Positions 13,201 through 23,762 of a stretch of DNA of 64,000 nt are shown one piece after another. The notes under the pieces are model-generated. The model did no database searches, was not told where the DNA came from, and saw nothing but the letters and a program-made list of their open reading frames with translations. Origin of the DNA: Psococerastis gibbosa (Eukaryota > Arthropoda > Insecta > Psocodea > Psocidae); assembly GCA_963971405.1 (NCBI GenBank), contig OZ020484.1, forward strand, positions 27,054,770 through 27,118,769, in the 5' to 3' direction. The position numbers were made by a program, and so were the translations under genes. The number at the start of each line of letters is the position of its first letter. The first letter of the stretch is position 1.

Positions 13201-16200
13201 CCGCCGCGTTAAAAAATGCCCTTGCAAACATTTTGCCTGAATCACTCGTGGATTCAAAACTGTACGTTTCAGTTCAATCTATTCTTTGTGTTGCTGTGAA
13301 TTAGTTAGCGTACGACACAGAACATAATATCCGCTTGGGTTTATGTATGATTAAATCTTAAGTTTTGGTTTGCTGTTTTCATGTTGCCATCCATGTTTTC
13401 ACTTCCATGTATCGTGCACTGAAAGTGAAAGCGTGGTGTGTATTTAGTTTGTATCCGCACCATATCCTTTTTAACTTACCCTCTATCATAGGCCACATCA
13501 ATTTGCTTAGTATGTATTTTTGGTTTTAATGGGGGAAGTGGTGTACGGAAGTTAACAAGATCCAAGATAAGATAGTATTGCAAGGCATGTACATATCAAC
13601 TATTGGGAATTTTGTATATTTGTAGGTCAATGTTTATGGATAAGTCTAGCTGGGCTCATTGATGCCTCTCACAAAATATCATGGTAGGCGGGTCGATTCA
13701 GATTAAAAGTCGCTTGACGTACTGCAAATTATTACTGCTATTATATGATTTTTCGTTGACTTTTTTTTTAATTTTGTCAATTTTTAACTTATAGTTTTCT
13801 TGATGTTTCTTCCTGCTGCTATCGGTGGCATCACAGTAGATTCGCTAACCTCCGTTTGTAAATCAAATAAATTATGAACTAATGCAATAATCCACTGCTT
13901 TGTGTAAGTGCAAACTCGAGATTTAAGATTTTGATTGGTCGATGGTGGATAAATGACCATTAATAATACAATATCTGTTTATGTGTTCTATGACGTTATT
14001 TTGCCACTGTATAGTTCTTGCACGTGTGATCTCTATTAATAACATCAATTTTATGGCAATGTTAGATTTGATATACAGTACCTCAATCTACCTTGACAAT
14101 AACCGAAATTAGAGGATATGGAAAAAACTGGGCTTAGCGGGATTCGAACCCACGATCTACGCCTAACCAGCGGTTAAGACGACGCCCCGGTTAGGCGTAG
14201 ATCGTGGGTTCGAATCCCGCCAAGCCCAGTTTTTTCCATATCCTCTAATTTCGGTTATAACGAGGAGGTTACCTCTTCAACCAAAGTTAATTTAATGTCA
14301 GTGTTATATATACCATATAATACTACAATGTAGTACCTTGACAATTTATTAATTGCGTATTTTTCTGTTATTTTTTACTTCTAATTTTGCCAATGGCTGT
14401 TGCAGTTTTGATTCACTGTCTGACCATATTACTATTGTAGTATGGGGACCTGGTGTTAACTGATGCGCAAAATGTTCGAAACTTGTGAAAAGCTACACTA
14501 GCATTTAGTTCTACGCCATTGTATGCAATATGAATGAGGCTAAATTGATTTGGATTGTTTGCAGTTCCCGACGTCCTAGTAAAGCAACGTATGAGGCATT
14601 TAACCAAAAGAAATGTGTAGCTCTTTTCCGGGATTATGCATCACCTGGTGCAGCTGATGTTGTCGGTCCCGACGGCATAGAAAAATTGTGCGAAGACATA
14701 GGAGTAGAACCTGAAAATATAGTAATGCTTGTAATAGCATGGAAAATGAATGCGCACCAAATGGGCTTCTTTACTCTCCAAGAATGGTTACGGGGCCTAA
14801 CTGACCTTCAGTAAGTTATTGATTTTATATTATTAACTAATTCCATTTAGCATGGTATGCATGTCTGAGCTTGTCCATTATCGCTTGTAGCCGGTGTGGG
14901 TTGACATCGAGGTCGTGTACCAGTTGGCTAAAATTCATACGGAAACAATTCCAATTATATCCAAAAATTAATGAGGTCGTTGATAGGGCAAGGTTATTTG
15001 GGCTACTATAGTAAATAGTCCAATAATAATTCATATTCGCCCGAGCGAAATGTTTTGAATTTCTTGTGCCACCTGCCACGCTTTCGACCAATCAAATTGA
15101 CACGTTTTCTTCCAACCAATCAGAGCACACTTTGCAGCCGTGACCGGATTTTTTTTAATTTTTCAAAGAAGATGGTGCCGGTAGCACCAGAAATATAAAA
15201 AATAAAAAATCCTTGTGGAAGTGTATGTGTATGAGTATTTATTATTATTATTATAAAAACATTTTACAATCAATGAAACCTAGAAGGACCCCACTAAGTG
15301 CACCCTATGAAGGGTACCTGCGCAGTGGCCCCTATAATTACAAAAACATTATAAATCGGAGAGTGGTCGAATGCACTCAAATCTTTGGACACACCAGAGT
15401 TCCCTGTCTATAGTCCTAGCTCTATGCCTCGGCGCACTGCAGCCTGATCATGGCGATTATGATACCAGTATTTATTTAATCCCCTGGTATTAAATAAAAA
15501 CCGGTATTATAATCGCCATGATCAAGCTGCAGGTCCTCCACACATAAACAAACAAATAAACAAAGTAGCCAGTCGCAGATCTACCTTGTTTGTTCGTCCA
15601 TGCATATGTGAATGTCTCATCTCTCCTATATAGAACTCCAGGTCGAAATACGACCAACGTGATATCGAAAGACGGGTCTGCCTAATTCATGCCAGGAAAA
15701 ATGAAATTACGTTGGGCCATGACCCATGATTATGCCTCTTCACTAAACGTTTTTAATATTTTATTTTGCAGGTGTGATACAATACAAAAAATTCAAGGGA
15801 AGCTTGAGTCTCTAAAGTCAATGTTAAACGATGCTGCAACGTTTAAAACTATTTACAGATACGCTTATGACTTCGCTAGGGTAAGTTGCGACGTTTTGCT
15901 ATAGCTCACTGGAATGTAGCATAAAAATTTAAAACCAGGCACATGTTATATTGGGTGGGGCTGCACATCTTACAGTCAGACTTTTAATATGGTGGGTAGC
16001 AAAACACGACAAAGCTAGTAGGATTAACGGGCTACAAAAGATTCTGGGTCTGATGATTATTATGCAGATAACAGTAGGGTATTTGAAATACTGAAGTCCG
16101 GCTTCCGCACTAATACTCATGCACTAGAATTCTTTAAGGTCTGTTCACATTAATAAATGCTAATGCCCTATACAGATGTTGCAGACCATAATCTTATTTC

Positions 16201-17894
16201 TCTTAAAAATACAACATTTCTCAATTTACCCGCAAAAACATATTTATAAATATAAAACAATTTTGAGGTGAAATTTTATCGATTCATTAGTCTGAAGTTT
16301 ATGGACTACGCCGCCTGCAAGACAACTGACCCTATTGTTGTATGTTCGACTGATTCACTTTTAATTTTTATTTGTTAATTTATTGTAGTAACTTATACAT
16401 GCACCTTAGTCATTAAATTGACTTAGGATGTTGCCCTTCTTAGGACATTATATCAGAAATAAGGCATCAAGAAAAGGGGAAGAAAAAGCTAGACAGATTA
16501 CCTTTCTGGTGTATCGCTTCACCTCTAAACTACATTCTGTGCGACCTCCTGTGTTTTATTTATTTACTTTTAACTCCATTTGATCATGTTGCGTTTGCTG
16601 CTAAACGTTATATTTTTCGTTTTAGGATAAAGACCAACGTAGTATGGACATAGACACTGCCAAAGGCATGTTACAATTACTGCTGGGGAAGCATTGGAGC
16701 TTGTTTGAACAGTTCAACACGTTCTTGGAGCAGTCCAAATACAAAGTTGTCAACAAAGACCAGTGGTGTAACATCCTCGAGTTCTGTCGCACTGTCTCCT
16801 CAGATCTCACCAACTATGATGTCGACGGGGCTTGTGAGTAGTTGTATATATTCATTGGATTGGTGGATATTTTTCGACGCAATTTGGGCCCACCAAGCCG
16901 CACTAGGTTGATAACCTCAGGTTTAGTTAATATTATTATTATTATTAGAACGACTTGGATAATTTTTCACAAGCCCTTCAAGCACGTGCTAAATTTCCTT
17001 GCTGTCCAAGAATTAGTGTCTTTTCTCTGCAATCGCTCAATATTTGTTTGCATTCATCTCTGATAAACATGTTTGTGTAACATCGTCGCCATCATATTAA
17101 ATCAACTGCTTGCTCGGGTGCGATACGTGAGCCTCCTCCACTCTTTCCCGTTCCGCCACTTCAGATCACCCAGCACTCCTACTCTCCTGCGATCGTCCTC
17201 AATTTGGTTTCTTCAGGTATCTCTTCCCGGATCTTTCTCCTTCGCATCCGCTCTATTTCCTCTTCGCGCTCATGATATTATCCATTCTCCTTACGTGACC
17301 GAATCATTTCAGTCTCCTCGTTATTTTCTCCACCAATGGTGGACCGATTGAATAATCCTCTAGCTCTATCTAACTAGTACACTGTTATTTGTTGTTTTCC
17401 AACGCCTGCTTCCAGAGTTTCCGCTTTGTAAGCAACCTTGTCAGCCTGGCGGGAGGAGTGAGTCTGCTTCTTAATTTGAGGCACCCTAAGCGCAGACTCC
17501 TGCACTTCGGGGAGAATGGTGGACCTACTGATTATAGTGGATTCTGAACCACTTGAGGAGCATAGATTAATTCGGAGGTGACAAGGACTCGACACGCACT
17601 TAGACTGACTGCCTGTCTCCGTGCGTTATCATGCCCCACCATGTTCCCCCTGCCAACGCTGTGCACACTACCAAGTTTGCTGAAGTTTTGAACAGGTTCT
17701 TTTGTGGTGGATTCATCTTGGTATGGCCGTTGGCTAAGCTCGAAAAGTAACTATTAAATTTATATCAATTAAACATTTAAGTTAATTTGTAGACAAAGAA
17801 ACTAATGACAATTATTTTTATTATTGCAGGGCCTGTGATGCTGGATGAATTTGTAGAGTGGTATAAAAGCAAGAAAGATATTTCCATAAGCTGA
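10271..17894 (+). CDS. DCUN1D4: DCN1-like protein 4 (defective in cullin neddylation), five exons
   Basis: The exons are 10271-10359, 14565-14810, 15772-15880, 16626-16833 and 17830-17894. All borders are GT/AG and phases agree, giving 238 residues, the usual length for DCUN1D4/5. The start MPRSSKRRY gives a basic N-terminus like the nuclear-localised vertebrate DCUN1D4. The PONY/DCUN1 domain follows: [20 protein letters not shown], then [20 protein letters not shown] and DEFVEWYK, which form the cullin-binding acidic surface of the family. These proteins act as co-E3s, tethering the Ubc12-NEDD8 thioester to cullins. An AATAAA lies at 18307-18312. Introns contain a tRNA-like palindrome, SINE and MITE pieces. 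An alternative first exon at 13161 is possible. Orthology to DCUN1D4 over DCUN1D5 rests on FTLQEWL and the C-terminus. Confidence 0.92.
13161..13261 (+). CDS. Candidate alternative first exon of DCUN1D4
   Basis: An ATG opens 33 codons starting [20 protein letters not shown] and ends at a GTACGT donor after two bases of codon 34. That is exactly the phase of the regular first exon (89 nt, also two bases over). Splicing to 14565 would therefore keep the DCUN1 frame and swap the basic N-terminus for an acidic, serine-rich one. The stretch is richer in CpG than its surroundings. I recognise no homologue. It could instead be the first exon of another gene or chance. Confidence 0.35.
14099..14258. 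repeat. 70-bp near-perfect palindrome made from a tRNA-derived SINE
   Basis: Arms 14099-14168 and 14189-14258 are reverse complements at 69 of 70 positions, with a 20-base spacer. Each arm carries the 3' half of a tRNA-like unit with B box GGTTCGAATCCC and the SINE tail CATATCCTCTAATTTCGG. A 7-bp acceptor stem (GGGCTTG/CAAGCCC) can be drawn using the related head at 61345. It sits in DCUN1D4 intron 1. Confidence 0.8.
14862..14960 (+). repeat. SINE body fragment
   Basis: The block ATTATCGCTTGTAGCCGGTG and following bases match the body of the SINE at about 61525-61600. The tRNA-like head is missing. It lies in intron 2 of DCUN1D4. Confidence 0.5.
15060..15650. repeat. MITE-like element with a second palindromic MITE nested in it
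   Basis: Segments CCACCTGCCACG (near 15068) and CATCTCTCCTATATAGAAC (near 15618) recur in the same order at 37727 and 37878, suggesting one element. In this copy the middle holds a 96-bp palindrome, 15437-15532. Its arms begin CTGCAGCCTGATCATGGCGA, and it is related to the longer element at 53729-53899. Confidence 0.45.
17510..17745 (-). repeat. Diverged copy of the roughly 245-bp dispersed repeat
   Basis: The order of conserved blocks (GATTATAGTGGATTC, ACCATGTT, CTGTGCACAC, GGATTCA, TTGGTATGGC) matches the copies at 20304, 35586, 38692 and 59431, with many substitutions. It lies in the last intron of DCUN1D4. Confidence 0.6.
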
Positions 17895-18306
17895 AAAATG
17901 TCAAGGTTTCATTTATGAATCATCTAACTTATTGAAGACGCTCGCCCTGTATAACCCTGACTAGTTTCTTGTCCGAAAGTGGTTTTGTAGCAAGAAGTTC
18001 ATTTTTTTTTCTGGTTTTGTAAATTTTGGGGGACAGTAATTTGCAATATTTACTTTTATTTCATTTCTTGTGCACACTTATGTATAGGCGCACTTTAAAG
18101 ATTTCTCTAAAATTATTTTCTGTACTCTGCGCTATTATTGCCATGTAATTTTCTTCTCGACTTCAATAGCCCATAAATAGTCAAGTAGGGATCCGGCACC
18201 CAATTATCGGAATCTACCAATTAGACATCATAATTTCATTGGGCTTTATCTGAAGTTTGTGAAACGTTTAAAATTTTCGAATTCACTTACCTATTAACTT
18301 TATTTG

Positions 18307-18312
18307 AATAAA
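18307..18312 (+). promoter_or_regulatory. Polyadenylation signal AATAAA, DCUN1D4
   Basis: This is a canonical hexamer 413 bases after the stop codon of DCUN1D4, on the same strand. Confidence 0.55.
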
Positions 18313-18403
18313 ATGATACGTGCATTCCTTCTATTCAATATTGCATATCAGTATTAAACTAAAGAAGGTTGGTAATGTTAGAACGTTATGCTATGAATAG
18401 TAG

Positions 18404-18660
18404 AGCGGGCCGAATTTTTTTTAAGAGTTTTAATAGCGCGGAAAACGTGATAATTATATATAGAGAAAAAAATTTCAGAATGTTTTAAATCGGTTGATAG
18501 GCTCTGAAGTTTTTTGACAAAATTGCGAAAGAATTATCCCATTACGGAATATCAGAACCAATGCGCGACGGAAAGAAATCAGCCGAATTTAAAAATTCTT
18601 TTTTTTTATATACATAATTCGATGTTTTCCGTTTAAAAAATGTTGTGTTTTTCGGCCCAC
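18404..18660. repeat. Short inverted-repeat MITE, GGGCCGAA ends
   Basis: The ends GCGGGCCGAATTTTTT and TTTTTCGGCCCAC are imperfect inverted repeats around an AT-rich 230-bp interior without coding potential. Target duplications are unclear. Confidence 0.4.
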
Positions 18661-19227
18661 CTTAATGTATAGTTCCACGGAACCACCTTTTTTTGGTTCA
18701 AAATAGGTTTCTTGGGGCATTTTTCAATGTGCTTACTAAGCCTTTAGCAGGCCTAGCACGGAACGAAAATAATAACATCACCGGGGAATAATTAAAAAAA
18801 TATCCCGTTATAAAAATTACCCGGTCCACGCAGACTGCATTCATTTTGTTTTTATCATGTTAGTACCAGTGAGACCAGAAAAAAGTAAGGTATGCATAGA
18901 TTAATTAAGAAAATAAATAAATTACAGCTGACAGACAATATCTAAATTAATTATCCGCGGTTATTCTCGTAAGTCAATTTACAAATTTACATTCATTGGG
19001 TTATTCTCGGACAAGTTATTGTTTTCATTTCTTCGTAGGTACCGACAACGTTGACCCAGCGTTCGACTAGGCTTCTTAATTTAATTACCACCAAATATAA
19101 ATGCAAGGGAAATCAGTTAAAGGGAATAATGGGCCACGTTACCTAGTGTACGTTTACTCACAGTTATTTCAATTAAAAATGAATTGACTGTTGACAGGTT
19201 TCTCTTTTTATAGGCTGGCATTTCTCT

Positions 19228-19465
19228 AAGGCCTGGTACACACGAACGATTCTCGCAGTCGTGGTTTGCCAACGTCTTTTCCATTGTAGAGCTAGGTTTT
19301 GGTGAATGGTCGGTGCAAAACCATAGATTTCTATTATCTGGCGTGTCTAGAGGAAAACCGTGCACTTTAGTGAGATAGGCTTCACGCCAGCTTCAAAATC
19401 AACAAGAAATCTTCTGCTAGCTCCATGACTACAATAAAAAATCGTGACTGCGAGAATCGGGCCTT
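19228..19465. repeat. MITE of the GGTACACACG family, copy 1
   Basis: The left end AAGGCCTGGTACACACGAAC and the right end (read inverted) AAGGCCCGATTCTCGCAGTC share AAGGCC and ATTCTCGCAGTC. Related ends occur at 22701 and 25246-25605. Confidence 0.5.
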
Positions 19466-20303
19466 AAGTTATTAAAATTAAAAGTATTATTTTTCTAAGG
19501 TACAAAACTTACATAAACTAAGCATTGGATACATATTTTGGGATCTTTCTGTTGTATTACATTTCATAGACTAGCCTATATCCAAACAGCAAGTCTGGAG
19601 GCAATGAACTAATTGGCCATAATGCCGTAATTCATTACTAAAAAATTATGGCGCCTTGACATGGCTAATGTCATTTCTGTTGGCATAATCGGGCCGAATT
19701 AACTTTTATGTTTTGAATGAACCATGAAAGTGATTGCTTAGGACAGTAATTGGGCCGTTGCGTTGGCGCCGTGAATATTTAAGATGCAATTCGACGTATA
19801 AATCAATGTAACTTCGTTCATGGCTGAATGTCTTCAAAGCCAAAAAAAAGATGCAATTATAAAACCCACTGGTTTGTTTTCTTCAATTCTACCAATTTGC
19901 TGCCAGGGGTTGAAGAGCTTTCGTTAGGTTAGGCTTCGTATAGAAATGGAAATTGAAAATCCCTTTCGGCTCTGGCCGATCAGGTGTAGGGAGATTCCAC
20001 AGACCCTGCTTTTCCTCTACGCTATGTATGAAATAAAAAATACTTCATTATTTTCCCGATCACAACATCAACACACAAAACACTCTTGTGTTCCAAACAA
20101 TGACGACTATGAACTTTTACTTATTAAATAATTTTTTCTTTGACTGGGCGTCATCTTGAAATCGTTGATTTGTCGTAAAAAGTGTTCAAAACCATTATCG
20201 TAGATAATAATACGGGCTTTCAGTCAAATTTTAATTCATTCCTCTGCGACCAATGTTAACTGAGATATATGAATTATCTAAGGTCTCAATCGGCCGCCAT
20301 CGT

Positions 20304-20547
20304 GTAGTAGTAGTATGGTTTGACACAGTCCCAGGCCACGGTGTGGGCCCATAGGACTCCAGTGGACCTCCTGATTATAGTGGATTCCGAACCACTTGGG
20401 AAACACAGTGAAGTCACACGATTAGTTTGGAGGTGACCAGGACAAGTCCTACCATGTTTCCCTACCGGCACTGTGCACACGACCAATTTATCTGCAGCTT
20501 TGAACCTGCTCTGGTCCGCTGGATTCAACTTGGTATGGCGGCCGGCC
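20304..20547 (-). repeat. Roughly 245-bp dispersed repeat, full copy
   Basis: On the minus strand it runs from GCCGGCCGCCATACCAAG to a TAC-repeat tail (CCATACTACTACTAC). A frame of about 80 codons beginning MNPADQSRFKAADK stays open through it. The same frame is open in the copies at 35586, 38692 and 59431. It is probably a SINE or the 3' end of a longer retroelement. Confidence 0.75.
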
Positions 20548-20969
20548 CGCCATCTTGTAACTAAACAGTGGATCTAGCTGGTTAACGAACTAGATCAAGA
20601 CATTTGTGTGATCAATTTTTGTGCCAAGTTTCATCAAAATCAGATAATATTTACAGAAGTTAGTGTGTTTCCTAAAATCGATATACATAAAATAAAATAT
20701 ATTATTTTGAACGGAGGGTGGTTTCAGGCTCAGGGGTCATGAAATGAAAAGTTGTGAAGAAATTTTCCGAAAGTCGAACATTGGTCGCCATCTCAATAGG
20801 TAGATGAATCTCCCTAATATGGCAAAATGTCCTCTAATTGGCGTGGCGCATTGTTGTACTTAACTAGTGGCCGTTACACCCCACCAATCGACGCGTTGGA
20901 TCATAGACTATACTAAGGTGATACGATGCACCTCTGTAACTGCAAAGGCTTTCACGGCCGGAGTCAAAT

Positions 20970-21101
20970 GAAGAACCAGTAGAATCCGGGCTTATGGGCC
21001 GTGGTCGAAATGAAAGTGAACTTCCAAACATTTCGTCAACATCTTCAGTGGCGCTGCGTAGACTTCGAAGGTTGTGCCTCGGTGGCTCCGTAGCGAGTGA
21101 A
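20970..21101 (-). repeat. Penelope-type terminal repeat fragment, copy 2
   Basis: It matches 5173-5303. The hammerhead-like core reads CTGAAGATGTTGACGAAATG at 21029-21048 on the minus strand. In this copy the GAAAC box has decayed to GAAAT. Confidence 0.5.
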
Positions 21102-22324
21102 GTATTTCTTTTGTCACCCCCTAGGTCCTAGGCCATTTAATCAATTAATATTGTTGAACTGTGGTCTCAGTTATTATAAAATTGTCGTGCTCATACTTAG
21201 TCTTTTGCCATGCCCTGTTGGACTTGATCATTGGTAAACTCGTTTTGTTGGCTAAATCCTCATGAACTTTGTTACTTAATTGGATAGTACCGAAATGGGT
21301 CTAGTATTTACATAGTATATACTGGAACCGCCTACCATTGGAGATTAGGGCAGCTAGTTCACTCAGTAGCTTTAAGAAAATAATAAAACAGTATATCTTG
21401 GATAACGTTTAAGACCCTCCGGTCCTGTAATGGTGATGACAATGGATCCCTCCCCGTATACCTTTTATCCTTTTTTTCACTATTCCTCTCTTTTCTTCTC
21501 CATTTAATTTTAATTAGGTAATCTATAAGAGCCTACAATTTTTTTTTTAGTTTTTAAGGTTAGCATGAAAACAAGACTTTATAGTCTTAAATTATTGTTC
21601 GCAATAAAGTCGTTTTCTCATTTCATTTCATAGTCTGGAGGCAATTTTTCTCATACCAAGTTTCCCAGCAATGAAATTTAGAAGCTTTAGAATGCTTAAC
21701 CAAGTGCGTAGCCAATAGTAATTTAGCAATCGCCGACAATATAGCCTACTGTATTATCCTTTTATTTAAATAGGGGGGCCAAGCTGAGCTGCACCTATTC
21801 TCATGCACAGGTTGTGTTATAAAATGGTGCCAGAATGGGTTAAGTCGAATTAATTTGCTTTTAAAACTGATGATCAGCAATAATAAAATACCGGTAGTAA
21901 GTGTATTACTTAATTTTATAGATGTGGTCATGCGGCCTTAGTGCTTCGTAAGGTATCTATCTCCTGAGTTACATATTCAACGGTACCTAAGGTCCTATTC
22001 GAGATGTCATGATAACTGAATCCAATTTCAAGCAATTTCGACTGAAACCAATAATATAATAGACTATGGCAAGTCTCTAAACAAAAAATTGCGGTAGTAA
22101 TAACTGTCAACCATATCCAGTTTAAAATTGTGTTAAAGTGCGAAATTTTAAATTTGGCGCTTACTTGATGCACCGAAGTGCTGACAACACTTTTGTCACT
22201 TTTTTTTACCAACCTTAGAGAGAAAAATTAAATTATTTAGCGGCCATTTTGTATTAAGTGCCACACGTTCTCAACATTTTGAAATATTTTTCGATTTCCA
22301 GTAAAATAATATTAATTTGTCAAG

Positions 22325-23351
22325 ATGGGACGTATGCACTCTCCTGGGTAAGTTATTAAAAATCTACTCATATATAAGTTAAATGTTTAGGAGATCTGGG
22401 TTAATTAAAAGTCGAATGAGTAGGTCTTGCCGATGCCATGGTGGTAACCTCAACTTGTTCATAATAATGTGTCTAAATTAATTTTTATTCGTCAAAATCA
22501 ACTTCTGGTAGTGATGTACTTGTTTGTGCTTATGAATATGTACATTTATCATTGTATACGCTAACCCCATTTAGTCACATTGAATTGGTTTATACCACAT
22601 CACGGCCTACTACAGATAGAAGCACAGCGATATGACTTATGAGTGCACACTGCACATTATTGTCCACTTATTTGGACAGTAGTTTTATATATTGAGCCAT
22701 GCCCGGTACACGCGGACGATTCGCACGCCGTTGACTCACTTAGACATTTGTCATTGTAGCAAGTGGGTAGCTGGAAAACTAGTCAACTTTAGAACATTGC
22801 TGAGTCGGTAGTGTTACATAAGCTTAAATTGTTCTCATACATATATAGAATTGTCAATTTTACATGTTTATTTGTTGCCGCGTCGTCTATCAAGTATGTT
22901 TGTTCTTTTCTTTTTTAGTAAGGGTATCTCCTCCAGTGCTTTGCCGTATCGACGCACAGTTCCGACATGGCTAAAATTGACACCCGATGAAGTGAAGGAG
23001 CAGATTTTTAAGTTGAGCAAGAAGGGCCTGTCACCTTCTCAGATCGGTGTAATTTTGAGGGATTCTCATGGAGTTGCCCAAGTCAGATTTGTAACGGGTA
23101 ATAAGATTCTTCGCATTATGAAGGCAATGGGACACTCTCCTGACCTGCCTGAAGATTTGTACTACCTTATTAAGAAGGCTGTCGCCATTCGCAGACATTT
23201 GGAGCGCAACCGTAAGGATAAGGACTCAAAATTCAGGCTTATTTTGGTTGAGTCCAGAATTCACCGACTTGCCAGATACTACAAGACCAAGAGTGTACTT
23301 CCACCTACCTGGAAATATGAATCTAGCACTGCGTCTGCTTTGGTCGCTTAA
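22325..23351 (+). CDS. RpS13: 40S ribosomal protein S13 (uS15), two exons
   Basis: Exon 1 (22325-22347) encodes MGRMHSPG up to a GTAAGT donor. Exon 2 (22919-23351) completes the glycine codon and runs to TAA, giving 151 residues, the standard eukaryotic S13 length. The sequence is typical throughout: [13 protein letters not shown], the [17 protein letters not shown] core, [20 protein letters not shown] and the C-terminus [12 protein letters not shown]. It is part of the small ribosomal subunit, binding 18S rRNA. The 571-bp intron contains one end of a MITE. I looked there for a U14-type C/D snoRNA, which some animals carry in this gene, and found no convincing C and D box pair. AATAAA follows at 23357-23362. 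A pyrimidine tract upstream of the start would fit translational (TOP) control. Confidence 0.98.
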
Positions 23352-23356
23352 TTTTT

Positions 23357-23362
23357 AATAAA
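23357..23362 (+). promoter_or_regulatory. Polyadenylation signal AATAAA, RPS13
   Basis: The hexamer lies six bases after the stop codon and overlaps a run of AATA repeats. A short 3' UTR is usual for ribosomal protein genes. Confidence 0.7.
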
Positions 23363-23762
23363 TAAATAAAAATAAAAAGTTCTGTTTATCAGAATAGTAT
23401 TTGTTTGATACGTTAGTGAGAAGGTATTGCATGAATGGGATCTCATAAGTAATGCCCTCCGATTCGCCAGACTGATCTCTTTCATATGGGAAAATGCTTG
23501 CGTCCAACCGAGCAAAATATTGTGATTTGACGTCATTTCTCTATGAACTTGTATACAAAAGAGGTTCATTCAAAAGTACTAGTTGGTAATGTAACTAGTG
23601 ACTAGCCAGGAGGTATAGAAGTTACTAACATCGATGCGAAGCCCCCATGACAAAATGGATACATAATACTTCATTTAGAAAGAAATCATATTTAATTTTC
23701 ACATCTTATGCAAGGTCAATGTAGGCTACAAAATGCCAAAAATTAAACGTAAATATTATAGT

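Larger units (their letters stand above)
10360..14564 (+). other. DCUN1D4 intron 1
   Basis: This is a 4.2-kb AT-rich intron. It contains the possible alternative first exon at 13161-13261 and the tRNA-like palindrome at 14099-14258. On the minus strand near 12360-12410 the frame reads [10 protein letters not shown], a faint echo of the RTE C-terminus. The rest shows nothing I can name. Confidence 0.5.
17895..22324. other. DCUN1D4 3' flank and RPS13 upstream region
   Basis: The DCUN1D4 3' UTR probably ends after the AATAAA at 18307-18312. The rest is AT-rich and holds MITEs at 18404 and 19228, a 245-bp repeat copy at 20304 and a Penelope-type piece at 20970. A C plus T-run pyrimidine tract near 22196-22207 could be the oligopyrimidine start of the RPS13 transcript. 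I see no further gene. Confidence 0.5.

Noticed and set aside
14186..14232. Possible tRNA gene with B box GGTTCGAATCCC
   Set aside because: Only the 3' half is intact in the right arm, the loop CCGGTTA lacks T33, and it is embedded in a palindrome and SINE tail. Treated as SINE-derived.
22348..22918. Intronic C/D snoRNA in RPS13
   Set aside because: GTGATGT occurs near 22511 but no D box or terminal stem was found at a suitable distance.
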